This document shows positions 45,848 to 55,264 of a stretch of DNA of 64,000 nt, piece by piece. A program made the translations under genes and the position numbers. Within the stretch, counting starts at the first letter, position 1. Every line of letters starts with the position of its first letter. The notes below the pieces were generated by a model that did not search any database, was not told the origin of the DNA, and was given only the letters and a program-made list of their open reading frames with translations. The stretch is from Aquimarina pacifica (lineage in GTDB: Bacteria; Bacteroidota; Bacteroidia; Flavobacteriales; Flavobacteriaceae). The stretch spans positions 186,001 to 250,000 of the forward strand of contig NZ_JACC01000002.1 in the NCBI RefSeq assembly GCF_000520955.1. Direction: 5' to 3'.

Positions 45848-48001
45848 ATGAAACGAATACTCGTTTATCTTTTTATTTGTGTCACTATAAATACGATGGC
45901 ACAGACAACAATTACAGGAAAAGTAACAGATCCATCATCAAACCCTATCCCTGGTGCTAATGTATATCTTGACGGAACCTATGATGGTGGAACTACTGAT
46001 GAAAATGGATCCTTTTCTTTTACTACAACAGAAACAGGCGAACATACTTTGCTAATCTCATTTCTTTCTTTTGAAACATTTATGATGCTTAAGGATGTCT
46101 CAGAAATGAATAATTTACAAATCAAACTTCGTGAGGATGTCAATTCTCTAGGAAGTGTTGTTTTGAATGCTGGGACTTTCTCTGCGGGTGATAACAGTAA
46201 AGTCTCTGTCCTCACTCCTCTAGATATTGTAACTACTGCAGGAGCCGCAGGAGATTATATCGGTGCTTTACAAACACTACCTGGCACCTCGAATGTATCA
46301 GAAGATGGCAGACTCTTTGTAAGAGGTGGTGATGCAAGTGAAGCTAATATATATATAGACGGACAACGTGTCTTTCAACCTTTTTTATCTACCACAAATA
46401 ATGTGCCTACAAGAGGTCGATTTTCTTCATTTTTATTTAAAGGAACTAATTTTTCTACAGGAGGATACTCTGCAGAATATGGAGATGCCTTATCAAGCGT
46501 TTTATTGCTAAATACAATTGACGAACCAGAACAAGAAAAAACAGAACTGCAATTTCTTAATGTAGGATTAGGAGCTGGGAATACTCAAAAATGGAAAAAC
46601 AATTCGATCAGTGTAAATGCACTTTATATCAACCTAAAACCATATCAAAATATCATAACTGAACGCATAAACTGGATCAAACCCTATGAATCCTTATCAG
46701 GTGAGACTGTATATCGACATCACTTCGAAAAAGGTCTTTTAAAAATATATGGTGGTATTACATATTCTGATTTCGAACTGATTCAGGAAGATATTAATAT
46801 AACTGAAGGCTTACAATTAGGAATAAAAAATAGAAATCTTTATCTGAATACTTCTTATACAGGAACACTTGGTAATGATTGGACTCTCAGTACAGGACTC
46901 AGTTTTGCAAATGATCACGAAGACATAACGATTACAAATACTGTAGTAGATGATCAGCAAAATAGCTTTCATGCTAAGGTTAAGCTCAAAAAAAGATTCA
47001 ATAATCGTTTCAAACTAAGTTTTGGACTAGAACAATTTGTAAATGCATTTACAGAAAAAGTAAAAGATCCAAGCTTTGATTCTTTCGACACTACATTTAA
47101 TAATAATAGCACAGCTGCTTTTAGTGAAGCTAATATCTTTTTCAATAAAAAATTGGCGATGCAAATAGGTATTAGAGGAGTCCATAATGCCCTACTTAAT
47201 ACCACTAAAATTTCACCTCGCACTTCTCTGGCATATAAAATCGCTCCAAAATCACAACTTTCATTAGCATATGGAGAGTTTTATCAATCTCCTGAGACAG
47301 ATGTATTAAAATATGATCAAACTCTAGAACAACAACAAGCCTCTCATTACATCCTTAATTACTTATACCAAAACGATGGACGAACATTACGTGCAGAAGG
47401 GTATTATAAATCGTATAACAATTTGATCAAATACAATACCGAAAACCCCGAATTTGATAGTGTATATAGTAACCTTGGTGAAGGATATGCTTCTGGTATT
47501 GATTTATTCTGGAGGGACAATACATCGATAAAAAACCTTGATTACTGGGCTAGCTACTCTTATTTAGATACCAAACGAGACTATAAAAATTATCCAAATA
47601 AAGCAACTCCTAATTTTGCCGCAAAACACAACCTCTCTTTGGTAACAAAATATATGATAAATGATTGGAAATCCTTGGTAAGCGCAACCTATAACTTTGC
47701 ATCAGGGAGGCCTTACAACAATCCCAATGAAACAGTTTTCTTAAACAGTAAAACAAAAAACTTTAATGCTCTTAATCTAAGTTGGGCATATCTTATTAGT
47801 AAACAAAAGATTTTATATCTATCAGTATCCAATGTATTGGGAACAGAAAATATTTTTGACTATCAATATACCGATACTCCGAATATCAATGGTGAATTTT
47901 CAAGAAGAGCTATTACACCCAGCGCAGATAGGTTTTTTATACTAGGATTCTTCTGGACAATCAGTGATGATAAAAATGACAATCAATTAGATAATTTATA
48001 A
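45848..48001 (+). CDS. TonB-dependent receptor, LytTR-linked
   Basis: The 717-residue protein has a signal peptide (ending TMAQ, residue 19). A CarboxypepD_reg-like domain (about 20-105, with ITGKVTDPSSNPIPGANVYL) and a plug (about 115-220, with LFVRGGDASEANIYIDGQRV and SAEYGDALSSVLLL) follow, then a barrel. After the last strands the C-terminus continues with a short polar DDKNDNQLDNL tail instead of ending on the usual aromatic residue. The operon downstream holds a TPR-like secreted protein and a kinase/regulator system. The promoter carries a LytTR-type site. The ligand is unknown; it might be the stimulus that the kinase reports on. Confidence 0.88.
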   Translation: MKRILVYLFICVTINTMAQTTITGKVTDPSSNPIPGANVYLDGTYDGGTTDENGSFSFTTTETGEHTLLISFLSFETFMMLKDVSEMNNLQIKLREDVNSLGSVVLNAGTFSAGDNSKVSVLTPLDIVTTAGAAGDYIGALQTLPGTSNVSEDGRLFVRGGDASEANIYIDGQRVFQPFLSTTNNVPTRGRFSSFLFKGTNFSTGGYSAEYGDALSSVLLLNTIDEPEQEKTELQFLNVGLGAGNTQKWKNNSISVNALYINLKPYQNIITERINWIKPYESLSGETVYRHHFEKGLLKIYGGITYSDFELIQEDINITEGLQLGIKNRNLYLNTSYTGTLGNDWTLSTGLSFANDHEDITITNTVVDDQQNSFHAKVKLKKRFNNRFKLSFGLEQFVNAFTEKVKDPSFDSFDTTFNNNSTAAFSEANIFFNKKLAMQIGIRGVHNALLNTTKISPRTSLAYKIAPKSQLSLAYGEFYQSPETDVLKYDQTLEQQQASHYILNYLYQNDGRTLRAEGYYKSYNNLIKYNTENPEFDSVYSNLGEGYASGIDLFWRDNTSIKNLDYWASYSYLDTKRDYKNYPNKATPNFAAKHNLSLVTKYMINDWKSLVSATYNFASGRPYNNPNETVFLNSKTKNFNALNLSWAYLISKQKILYLSVSNVLGTENIFDYQYTDTPNINGEFSRRAITPSADRFFILGFFWTISDDKNDNQLDNL

Positions 48002-48114
48002 ACACAAAACTCCTAAAAAACAACTCAATCCATTAAATCGACACTTCGGTAATAAATATTACTATAAAAACTAGAATCAAAGGATCTTTATATCATCAAC
48101 AAAACAACATATCT

Positions 48115-48738
48115 ATGAAAACTATTATAATACTCTTTTCGATCTTTACATTAACAATTGGTAATGCACAAACACCATATGAAAAAGGAATGTCAAAAGC
48201 CTTTGAACTATGGAAAAGCACAAAACAAGATGAAGCGATAAACCTCTTTGAACGTATCGCAAAAGCTGAAAAAGAAAATTGGTTGCCTTATTACTATGCA
48301 GCTCAAGTTCATATCACTACTACATTTGGCAATAAAAATAAAGAAGAAATAGAATCGAGATTAACAAAAGCCAGAGAATATCTTAATGAGGCCAAAACAT
48401 GGTCAAAAGACAATGCCGAAATTTTAATTATGGAAGCATTACTAAATACCGCATATGTAGTTTATGATGGAGCAAATTACGGTATGACACTTTCACCAAA
48501 AATTGAAGAGTTATATAGAAATGCAAAACAAATAGAACCAGAAAACCCAAGAGCAATATTACAGCATGCCGAATGGAAAATGGGAGGTGCAAAATTCTTC
48601 GGAAAGGATCCGAATGTTTTTTGCCCTGAAATAGAAAAAGCTATATTGTACTTCGAAAAAGAATCTTCTGAAATTCCTTTTTACCCTGCATGGGGAAAAG
48701 ACAGAGCTCAAAAAAGCTTAGAAAACTGTAGAAAATAA
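48115..48738 (+). CDS. Secreted TPR-like protein
   Basis: The 207-residue protein has a signal peptide (ending GNAQ, about residue 19). Helical repeats of TPR type follow, for example ELWKSTKQDEAINLFERIAKAEKENWLPYYYAA and AREYLNEAKTWSKDNAEILIMEALL. It lies between the TonB receptor (113-bp gap) and the kinase, whose ATG follows its stop codon directly. It is likely a periplasmic protein-protein adaptor in the same system; this is inferred from position. Confidence 0.78.
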   Translation: MKTIIILFSIFTLTIGNAQTPYEKGMSKAFELWKSTKQDEAINLFERIAKAEKENWLPYYYAAQVHITTTFGNKNKEEIESRLTKAREYLNEAKTWSKDNAEILIMEALLNTAYVVYDGANYGMTLSPKIEELYRNAKQIEPENPRAILQHAEWKMGGAKFFGKDPNVFCPEIEKAILYFEKESSEIPFYPAWGKDRAQKSLENCRK

Positions 48739-50079
48739 ATGAACAATCTATTAAAATTAGTCAAAACAAGTATAATTATTACATTCTGTATTCAATTCGT
48801 TGATATGCTTTTTTCTATAGGGAAACCAATGACTTGGCAGGGAGAATTGAGAGATATACTAATTCATTTTATGTTTGCTTTTCCTCTTACCTTAGTTAAT
48901 GGATATTATCATGATTTTCTGACTTTAAGGTATACTTGGGAGAAACAACCCAAAAAACGATTATGGTTTGGGGCAATTGGGTCTATAATTATCACAATGA
49001 TTACCTTAGTTATTATACGATTGGTATTATTGGTAGGTATATATAATAAACCTTTTGACAAATTTATTGAAGACGAAAAACTAGAGTACTATTTGATTGG
49101 TTTTTTTATAACTCTAATCGTATCATTGTTTTTACACGCTTTCCATTTCTATAAAGAGTTACAAAACAGAAAAATTACCGAACAAAAGATTATTGCAGGA
49201 ACGGCTTCTGCTAAGTTTACGGCTTTAAAAAACCAATTAGATCCGCATTTTTTGTTCAATAGCCTAAATGTATTGACTTCTTTAATAGAAGAAAATCCCA
49301 GAATGGCTCAAAAATTTACGACATCATTATCTAAGGTTTATCGCTATGTTTTAGAACAAAAAGATAAAGAACTTGTTACTGTAAATGAAGAATTAAAATT
49401 TGCAAAAACCTACATGACACTGATAAAGCTTCGTTTTGAAGATAGTATCATATTCGATATGCCAGAAAGTGCCGAAAACCCAGAAGCCAAAGTGGTTCCT
49501 TTATCATTGCAAATTTTGTTAGAGAACACTATCAAACACAATATAGTAACACCAAAAAGACCTTTACACATTAAAATCTATGAAAAAGATGATTTCCTTC
49601 TTGTAGAAAATAATTTACAACCCAAAGAAGTAATCAAACAAAGTAGCGGTGTGGGCTTAGGAAATGTACAACAACGATATGGATTATTAACAAAAAGAAA
49701 ATTCTCGGTATATAAAACCGAAAACAAATTTATAGCAGAACTTCCTATATTAACTAAACAGGTAAAATCATCAAAAATGGAAAGTATACAGTATATAGAA
49801 GAAGCCAAAAATCTTAAATACAGTAGAGCCAAAGATCAAGTAAAAAAAATAAAAGAATTTTACATAAACCTTATTTGGTACTGCATCGTTATTCCTTTTT
49901 TAATCTTTATTAATTATAAAACCAATCAATTTGGTTTTGCCTGGGTATTTTTCCCAATGATTGGTTGGGGCATAGGAATTGCCTTTCATGCCATGGACGC
50001 TTTTAACTATCACCCTATTCTGGGAAGGGATTGGGAAAAGAAAAAAATTAAAAAATATATGGACGAATCCCAAAAATAA
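48739..50079 (+). CDS. LytS-like sensor histidine kinase with C-terminal 2TM domain
   Basis: The 446-residue protein has four N-terminal membrane helices (about 8-28, 40-58, 78-100, 117-136). A His_kinase domain follows, with the phosphoacceptor His170 in LKNQLDPHFLFNSLN, then an ATPase region (about 255-335, with LLENTIKHN and SSGVGLGNVQQRY). After residue 350 it continues into a further domain, RAKDQVKKIKEFYINLIWY ... GWGIGIAFHAMDAF ... DWEKKKIKKYMDE. This matches the free-standing 2TM proteins encoded next, so the kinase carries a fused copy. It should phosphorylate the LytTR regulator at 50940. Confidence 0.9.
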   Translation: MNNLLKLVKTSIIITFCIQFVDMLFSIGKPMTWQGELRDILIHFMFAFPLTLVNGYYHDFLTLRYTWEKQPKKRLWFGAIGSIIITMITLVIIRLVLLVGIYNKPFDKFIEDEKLEYYLIGFFITLIVSLFLHAFHFYKELQNRKITEQKIIAGTASAKFTALKNQLDPHFLFNSLNVLTSLIEENPRMAQKFTTSLSKVYRYVLEQKDKELVTVNEELKFAKTYMTLIKLRFEDSIIFDMPESAENPEAKVVPLSLQILLENTIKHNIVTPKRPLHIKIYEKDDFLLVENNLQPKEVIKQSSGVGLGNVQQRYGLLTKRKFSVYKTENKFIAELPILTKQVKSSKMESIQYIEEAKNLKYSRAKDQVKKIKEFYINLIWYCIVIPFLIFINYKTNQFGFAWVFFPMIGWGIGIAFHAMDAFNYHPILGRDWEKKKIKKYMDESQK

Positions 50080-50085
50080 GATAAT

Positions 50086-50445
50086 ATGAATCTTCCGAAC
50101 AATGAAAACAAAGCATACGAAAAAGCTCGTAAAAGACTTAAAGACGAAAAAGGATTTTATTCACATTTAACAGCATACATAATAATTAACATCGCTATTC
50201 TAATACTAAGAAGTAACATTGTTTCTTTTTTCAAAATAAATACAACACAGCATAACGGTTTTGATGATTGGTTAGATTGGCATGTCATATTTACACCATT
50301 ACTATGGGGAATTGGTCTGGCTCTACACGGGTTATGGGTATTCAGAAAAAATTCAATTTTAGAGAAATTTTTCAAAAAATCAATTTTTAGCAAAGAATGG
50401 GAAGAGCGAAAAATACAAGAATTTATTGATGATGATGATTTTTAA
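50086..50445 (+). CDS. 2TM-domain protein
   Basis: The 119-residue protein has two membrane helices (about 25-42 and 63-85) between a charged N-terminus (YEKARKRLKDEKGFYSHL) and a C-terminus ending KEWEERKIQEFIDDDDF. It shares the layout R-x-K ... FY ... GWGIGL-like segment (here LLWGIGLALHGLWVF) ... WE-K-KI-x-x-Y/F with the kinase C-terminus and the next gene. It lies 6 bp after the kinase. It may form an assembly with the kinase through like domains; this is inference. Confidence 0.82.
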   Translation: MNLPNNENKAYEKARKRLKDEKGFYSHLTAYIIINIAILILRSNIVSFFKINTTQHNGFDDWLDWHVIFTPLLWGIGLALHGLWVFRKNSILEKFFKKSIFSKEWEERKIQEFIDDDDF

Positions 50446-50491
50446 TAAAACTAAAAAATCAATCAAAATTACACTTAAAAACATATAGAAA

Positions 50492-50800
50492 ATGAAAACT
50501 TTTGATGAACAAAAACGATATGAGCGCGCGAAAGAACGTGTGATAGAACTCAAAAAATTTTACAATAACCTAACCTCTTATATCATAGTAATTGGCTTTT
50601 TAGCTGGTCTGAATTATTATCAGAACGAACTTAATTATGCATGGTTCTTATGGCCAGCATTTGGTTGGGGTATTGGTCTTACATTTCATGCGATTAAGGC
50701 TTACCGAGTAAACCATATGTTTGACAAAGAATGGGAAGATCGTAAGATCAAAAAATACATGGAAGAAGAACAAAAGAGTCAATCACAAATGTGGGAATAA
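50492..50800 (+). CDS. 2TM-domain protein, second free copy
   Basis: The 102-residue protein is closer to the kinase C-terminus than the first copy. It has YERAKERVIELKKFYNNL, AFGWGIGLTFHAIKAYRV and DKEWEDRKIKKYMEEEQ. Two membrane helices are at about 28-45 and 52-70. It is in the same operon, 46 bp after the previous copy and 139 bp before the regulator gene. The function is unknown beyond the family name. Confidence 0.85.
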   Translation: MKTFDEQKRYERAKERVIELKKFYNNLTSYIIVIGFLAGLNYYQNELNYAWFLWPAFGWGIGLTFHAIKAYRVNHMFDKEWEDRKIKKYMEEEQKSQSQMWE

Positions 50801-50939
50801 GGACCTATTTATTTTATATGTTAAAATAGTAAATCTCTTCTAATAAGAATTGCTCTAACTCGATTTTCAATAAAATCCTTCAAATATTAATTAAAAGAAT
50901 AATACACTTTTTCTAAATTAGATAAAAGCACATATCATT

Positions 50940-51698
50940 ATGAAAGTACTAATCATCGAAGATGAAAAACCAGCAGCAAGACGTCTAAGTAGAATGTTAG
51001 GTGAACTAAACATAGAAGTACACACAATGCTACATTCAGTAGAAGAATCTATTGCTTGGTTTAACAATAATGAACACCCCGATGTAATTTTTTTGGATAT
51101 TCAATTAAGTGACGGATTGTCTTTCGAAATATTTGATGCAGTTACAACTATAAAAAGTTCTATTATATTCACTACGGCTTATGACGAATATGCTCTTAAA
51201 GCATTCAAACTTAACAGTGTTGATTATCTCTTAAAACCTATTGACGATGAAGATTTAGAAACGGCTATTAATAAGTATAAAGATCAACATACTAATAAGC
51301 AACAAATTAAACTGGACTTTGATGATATAAAGAAATTATTGATAAACCCAATGGATCGAGTTTATAAAAAAAGATTTACCACCAAAGTTGGGCAACACCT
51401 TAAAATATTTTCTGTAGAAGACATAGAATGTTTCTATTCAGAAAATAAAGGAACATATTTACATACAAATGAAAATAGAAATTATCTCATAGATACAACA
51501 TTAGAGCTACTTGAAGAAGAATTGAACCCTGAAACTTTTTTTAGAGTGAGCAGAAAATTCTTTATCAATATCAATGCTATCAAAGATATAATTTCATATA
51601 CCAACTCACGTCTACAAATAAAATTAAATCATTTTGATGAGTATGATATTATTGTCTCACGAGAACGTGTAAAAGAATTCAAGACCTGGCTAGAATAG
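50940..51698 (+). CDS. LytTR-family response regulator
   Basis: The 252-residue protein has an intact receiver (acidic pair Glu7-Asp8 in IIEDEKPAARR, phosphoacceptor Asp53 in VIFLDIQLSDG, Thr in FTTAYDEYALKAF, Lys in LLKPIDDED). A LytTR DNA-binding domain follows (about 145-250, with DIECFYSENKGTYLH, FFRVSRKFFININAI and VSRERVKEFKTWL). It is the natural partner of the kinase at 48739 and the best candidate to bind the ACARTTCAGT direct repeats at 45749 and 62184. Confidence 0.92.
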   Translation: MKVLIIEDEKPAARRLSRMLGELNIEVHTMLHSVEESIAWFNNNEHPDVIFLDIQLSDGLSFEIFDAVTTIKSSIIFTTAYDEYALKAFKLNSVDYLLKPIDDEDLETAINKYKDQHTNKQQIKLDFDDIKKLLINPMDRVYKKRFTTKVGQHLKIFSVEDIECFYSENKGTYLHTNENRNYLIDTTLELLEEELNPETFFRVSRKFFININAIKDIISYTNSRLQIKLNHFDEYDIIVSRERVKEFKTWLE

Positions 51699-51771
51699 TC
51701 AAGTTTTTAATTCAGATATAAAGTGAGTAAACGAAGTAAAGGCTTAAGAAAGCCTTCATTATAGATTTATA

Positions 51772-52575
51772 TTAATACTCCCATTCTCGCTTTTTATTTA
51801 ACGCTTCTTCAGCTTCAATTTCTTCTTGAGGAATTACTTTAAGAAAAGAAGGATGTTGTTCTATTGCGAACTCTAGCTTGCTTACAATTTCGTCTGTAGT
51901 ATCATTTTCATAATCAATATCTAATGGCTTTTTTATTACCATCGATTGAAGGATACCACGTTTTTTTATTCTCACACCTTTTTTATCAAAAGATCTTCTA
52001 AATCCGTCAATAACAATAGGTATTACAATGGGTTTATGTTGCTTAATAATGTGAGCAGTACCTTTTCTAATTGGTTTAAAAGGTTTAGTCGTCCCTTGAG
52101 GAAAAGTAATTACCCAACCATCTTCTAAAGCGGTATATATATTGGTAATATCGCTCATTTTTACTTGTCTATTAATGTCTTTTCCCTTCTCTCTCCAGGT
52201 TCTCTCTACAGTTATCGCTCCTACATATGCTAAGACCCTTGCTAATAAACCAGCACGCATTGTTTCTTTTGCAGCAACATAATACAAGTTCATTTTAGGT
52301 TGCCATAGATATCCCACATTTTTTATAGAGTCTGTGCGACCACTGAGACTTGCATTAAACACATGAAACATAGATACAACATCTGCAAAATAGGTTTGAT
52401 GATTTGAAACAAATAAAACTCCGGTATCAGGAAGTGTTTTTATAATCTCACTTCCTTCTATCAATAGCTCATTAAATCCTCTAAATCGCCTATGTGTAAG
52501 CGCTCCTAAGATTCGAATAAGCCATTTTTTTACAAATAATATATGACCAAATGGATTTGTTTTAAATAATCCCAT
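51772..52575 (-). CDS. plsC: 1-acyl-sn-glycerol-3-phosphate acyltransferase family protein
   Basis: The 267-residue protein has the PlsC acyltransferase motifs: NHQTYFAD (H59xxxxD64), the FPQGTT block (about residue 138), and VIPIVIDGFRRSF. It should acylate lysophosphatidate or a related lysolipid in phospholipid synthesis. It has a Lys/Arg-rich N-terminal helix instead of a clear membrane segment. It is leftward, as is the Nudix gene 45 bp upstream. The exact acceptor is uncertain because families of this type are broad. Confidence 0.87.
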   Translation of the reverse strand: MGLFKTNPFGHILFVKKWLIRILGALTHRRFRGFNELLIEGSEIIKTLPDTGVLFVSNHQTYFADVVSMFHVFNASLSGRTDSIKNVGYLWQPKMNLYYVAAKETMRAGLLARVLAYVGAITVERTWREKGKDINRQVKMSDITNIYTALEDGWVITFPQGTTKPFKPIRKGTAHIIKQHKPIVIPIVIDGFRRSFDKKGVRIKKRGILQSMVIKKPLDIDYENDTTDEIVSKLEFAIEQHPSFLKVIPQEEIEAEEALNKKREWEY

Positions 52576-52620
52576 ATGTACTAAAAAAATTGTATTAAGA
52601 ACGTCAAATATACAAAATCA

Positions 52621-53262
52621 TTACCCTTTTAACATCTTTAAAAACATTTTAAGCTCATTGAGCATCATGGCCGTAGCCCCCCAAACGACATAACCATTTA
52701 ACTGAAAGCAAGGTACCTCAATATTTTTCGCATAGGATGTTGATAATTTCTGTGTACTTACATTACTATCCTTTAAGAAATCTTTGACCGGGACTTCGAT
52801 AACTTTTTCTACTTCTTCCTTTTGCAAAACAAAATCAGGACAATGATCTGTAAAACCCAAAAATGGATGTACCCAAAAATTAGACGGAGGCACATACACC
52901 TTAGTAAGCGACTCAACAACAGTTATATTAGATTTACTAACTCCTATTTCTTCATGAGTTTCTCGCAAAGCGGTTTCTGTATAATTCTGATCAAATGGTT
53001 CTGCTTTACCACCCGGTAGCGCTATTTGTCCAGAATGTACGCCTTCATAAGTAGGACGTAAGATTAATGCGATGTATGCTTGTCCATCTTTTGGGTATAG
53101 AAGCATCATTACTGCAGCATGACGGGGGTTTCTTTCTTCTATATTATAACTCTCTAATTCCTTTTTACGAATCTCGGGTGCCATAATAAAATGAGAAGAT
53201 TCTCCCGGTACTGACATTTTCTTTATTTTTGGAAGTAAACTTTTAAATGTTTCAAATGTCAT
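52621..53262 (-). CDS. Nudix hydrolase, CoA pyrophosphatase type
   Basis: From the ATG at 53262 the protein is 213 residues. Its Nudix region reads ALPGGKAEPFD ... TALRETHEEIGV, the NudL/CoA-diphosphatase form, preceded by AVMMLLYP. It probably cleaves CoA or acyl-CoA to phosphopantetheine and ADP. The N-terminus MTFETFKSLLPKIKK ... PGESSHF ... MAPE is typical of flavobacterial relatives and fixes the start. The TTG at 53274 is less likely. The start overlaps the start of the divergent cyclophilin gene. Confidence 0.87.
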   Translation of the reverse strand: MTFETFKSLLPKIKKMSVPGESSHFIMAPEIRKKELESYNIEERNPRHAAVMMLLYPKDGQAYIALILRPTYEGVHSGQIALPGGKAEPFDQNYTETALRETHEEIGVSKSNITVVESLTKVYVPPSNFWVHPFLGFTDHCPDFVLQKEEVEKVIEVPVKDFLKDSNVSTQKLSTSYAKNIEVPCFQLNGYVVWGATAMMLNELKMFLKMLKG

Positions 53263-54008
53263 TGACAAAATCAATTTTATGCTTTTTTATAAGCATTATC
53301 ATATTCTCGAATTGTGAAGATACACAATCTAAAAAAAATAAATCGAAAGTACCACAAAATACAGATACTACTTCTGTTCATACTCCAAAAGAACAAAATA
53401 GTAAGGTTATCTCTAATGGTATTAAGAACACAACGGATCAAGACACTGACAAAGCCCCATTCAAACTCAGTAATAAAAATTTAAGAGAATTTATGGCTTC
53501 TTACGGGAAAGATAACCCCGAAAACCTAGTCAAAATAACTACTCTATATGGTGATATTCATATACAATTGCATACCGAAACCCCATTACACCGTGCTAAT
53601 TTTATCTATTTGGTTAAAGAAAAATATTTTGATGAAACATTTTTCTATCGTGTAGCCAAAGGGTTTGTTATTCAAGGAGGAAATAGCGATCGACAAGAAA
53701 TGGCCAATGCACGTTTTAGAATTGGAGAATACACAATCCCACAAGAACCAGTAAAGGGTTTAAAACATACCAGAGGTGCTGTCGCTTTATCAAAACAATG
53801 GGTAGACAACCCTTCTAACCGCTCAACGCCCTTTGAGTTTTTTATTGTAATTGCTAAAAATGGGGCACCACACCTTGATGGACAACATACCATATTCGGA
53901 AAAGTAGTGAAAGGAATGGACGTTGCAGATAAAATATCTAATGTACCAGTAGATGGTAGCGAATGGCCAAAAGAAAATATTTTTATAAAAGCCGAAGTAA
54001 TAAAATGA
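53247..54008 (+). CDS. Peptidyl-prolyl cis-trans isomerase, cyclophilin-type lipoprotein
   Basis: The 253-residue protein has a lipoprotein signal (lipobox FSNC, Cys24) and a low-complexity Lys/Thr linker (about 28-75). A cyclophilin domain follows (about 90-253), with VKITTLYGDIHIQLHTETPLHRANFIYL, FFYRVAKGFVIQGGNSD and FEFFIVIAKNGAPHLDGQHTIFGKVVKGMDVADKI. It helps fold envelope proteins by isomerising X-Pro bonds. ATGs at 53247 and 53256 are both possible; both lie inside the 5' end of the opposite Nudix gene. A 17-bp terminator follows 147 bp later. Confidence 0.93.
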   Translation: MFQMSLTKSILCFFISIIIFSNCEDTQSKKNKSKVPQNTDTTSVHTPKEQNSKVISNGIKNTTDQDTDKAPFKLSNKNLREFMASYGKDNPENLVKITTLYGDIHIQLHTETPLHRANFIYLVKEKYFDETFFYRVAKGFVIQGGNSDRQEMANARFRIGEYTIPQEPVKGLKHTRGAVALSKQWVDNPSNRSTPFEFFIVIAKNGAPHLDGQHTIFGKVVKGMDVADKISNVPVDGSEWPKENIFIKAEVIK

Positions 54009-54154
54009 TAAATTACAAAAAAACAATAATACCAATAAAGAACAAGAGTGTACTATAGTTACGTTGTTATTACTTACAACCTGTATTTAGCGCAAAATAT
54101 AGTATTTATAAATTATAATAAACAATCCAATGGGAAGTTAAAATAATTGTGTAT

Positions 54155-54194
54155 AACACCAAAAACTGCCCTAGATCGGGCAGTTTTTGGTGTT
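54155..54194. terminator. Bidirectional terminator between cyclophilin and the leftward secreted-protein gene
   Basis: AACACCAAAAACTGCCC (54155-54171) pairs perfectly over 17 bp with GGGCAGTTTTTGGTGTT (54178-54194) around a six-base loop. A and T runs in the arms make it usable by both convergent genes. Confidence 0.88.
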
Positions 54195-54229
54195 AATTAT
54201 ATAGTACTCTGTACAGCTTTCTTAAAATT

Positions 54230-54832
54230 CTAAAGCTTAATTTCTTGTGTAAAAAACCTATCACTGTTAGTTAAGGTAACATCTACAGTATACTTTCCAA
54301 TAGGTAATTTAGAAATATTAAAGTTTCTTCTAATTACTTCATGATCTTCTTTTACATCTTCTTCGAACACTAGAGAACCATTGTAATCGTATACATAAAT
54401 AATTAAAGGACTCTTTTCTGATTGTGATTGATTATATGTCAGTGTAAGGTAATCACCTTCAACAACAACCTTGGGCTTAGAAATAGTTTCTACAGCCCGG
54501 TCAACTATCGATATACCTTTAATACTTTTGATAACGGGAGTTATTCTTATATCAGATTTTGTTTCTGTTTCTACATAATATACCCCATCAGTAAAAGTTT
54601 CAAAATCAAAAACTTTACTAAAAAGAGTAGACTTACGATCCACTTTAACATTATACACTACTTTTCCGTAATAATCTGTGATTGTTAATCGCTGTCCCTT
54701 GAATACATTAGATAATGTAACATTGATTGTAGAAGAATTCTCTACTTTTACAGATATATCATCCGAGGCTGCTGTAATATTGCTTAGTAACATGGCAAAT
54801 ACAACTAAACTAAGTTTCATTACTCTTTTCAT
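54230..54832 (-). CDS. Secreted protein with two beta-sandwich repeats
   Basis: The 200-residue protein has a signal peptide (ending TAASD, about residue 22). Two similar beta domains follow (about 25-100 and 117-200), each with a turn of the form Y-D-Y-N/Y-G-S/K and a strand ending DGVYYVE or IGKYTVDV. This resembles T9SS C-terminal-like or DUF3244-type sandwich folds, but no clear sorting tail with the usual conserved residues is seen. The location is periplasm or cell surface. The role is unknown. Confidence 0.7.
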   Translation of the reverse strand: MKRVMKLSLVVFAMLLSNITAASDDISVKVENSSTINVTLSNVFKGQRLTITDYYGKVVYNVKVDRKSTLFSKVFDFETFTDGVYYVETETKSDIRITPVIKSIKGISIVDRAVETISKPKVVVEGDYLTLTYNQSQSEKSPLIIYVYDYNGSLVFEEDVKEDHEVIRRNFNISKLPIGKYTVDVTLTNSDRFFTQEIKL

Positions 54833-55264
54833 AACTTTTAACTTTTAATTTTTAGGTTTTAAGTTTGGAGCTGCAAATGTATAAGACAAAAAGACCTAGA
54901 AAGACAACTATATTTACATATACATGTACTATATTAACCCTTACTTTTACTGCAAAACCGTAAAAAAGTTAATACAACACATTTGATCAATTTAATTCTA
55001 CAATAAATTAACAATAAGTATAGAAGATTATCAATAAAAGAACCTTGATCATATCATATTCTATGAAAATGACGAAACAATATTTTAGGAAAAACTATGC
55101 TTAAATTTCGTAGTAAAATCAATTACTTAGGATTTTCGAAAAAAATTAAAATAAAACATTCGTTTACAACACGTATTAGCTTCCTTAAGAAAGAAGAAAA
55201 ACAAAAAAAAAGAAAACAGCACCTTACTTACTACAGAAACTGGCACAACAAGAAGCTTTTCGAA
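54833..55264. other. Gene-free stretch, 432 bp
   Basis: It holds the -7 box of the leftward secreted-protein gene at 54874-54881. A rightward frame at 55097-55330 encodes a Lys-rich sequence (over a third K or R) and runs into the coding region of the opposite RDD gene, so it is not supported as a gene. No other structure was found. Confidence 0.5.
54874..54881 (-). promoter_or_regulatory. -7 box TACATTTG of the secreted beta-sandwich gene
   Basis: A perfect TAnnTTTG on the minus strand lies 41 bp before the ATG at 54832. A TTG lies 23 bp further upstream, within the 17-23 bp spacing of the Flavobacterium consensus. Confidence 0.6.
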
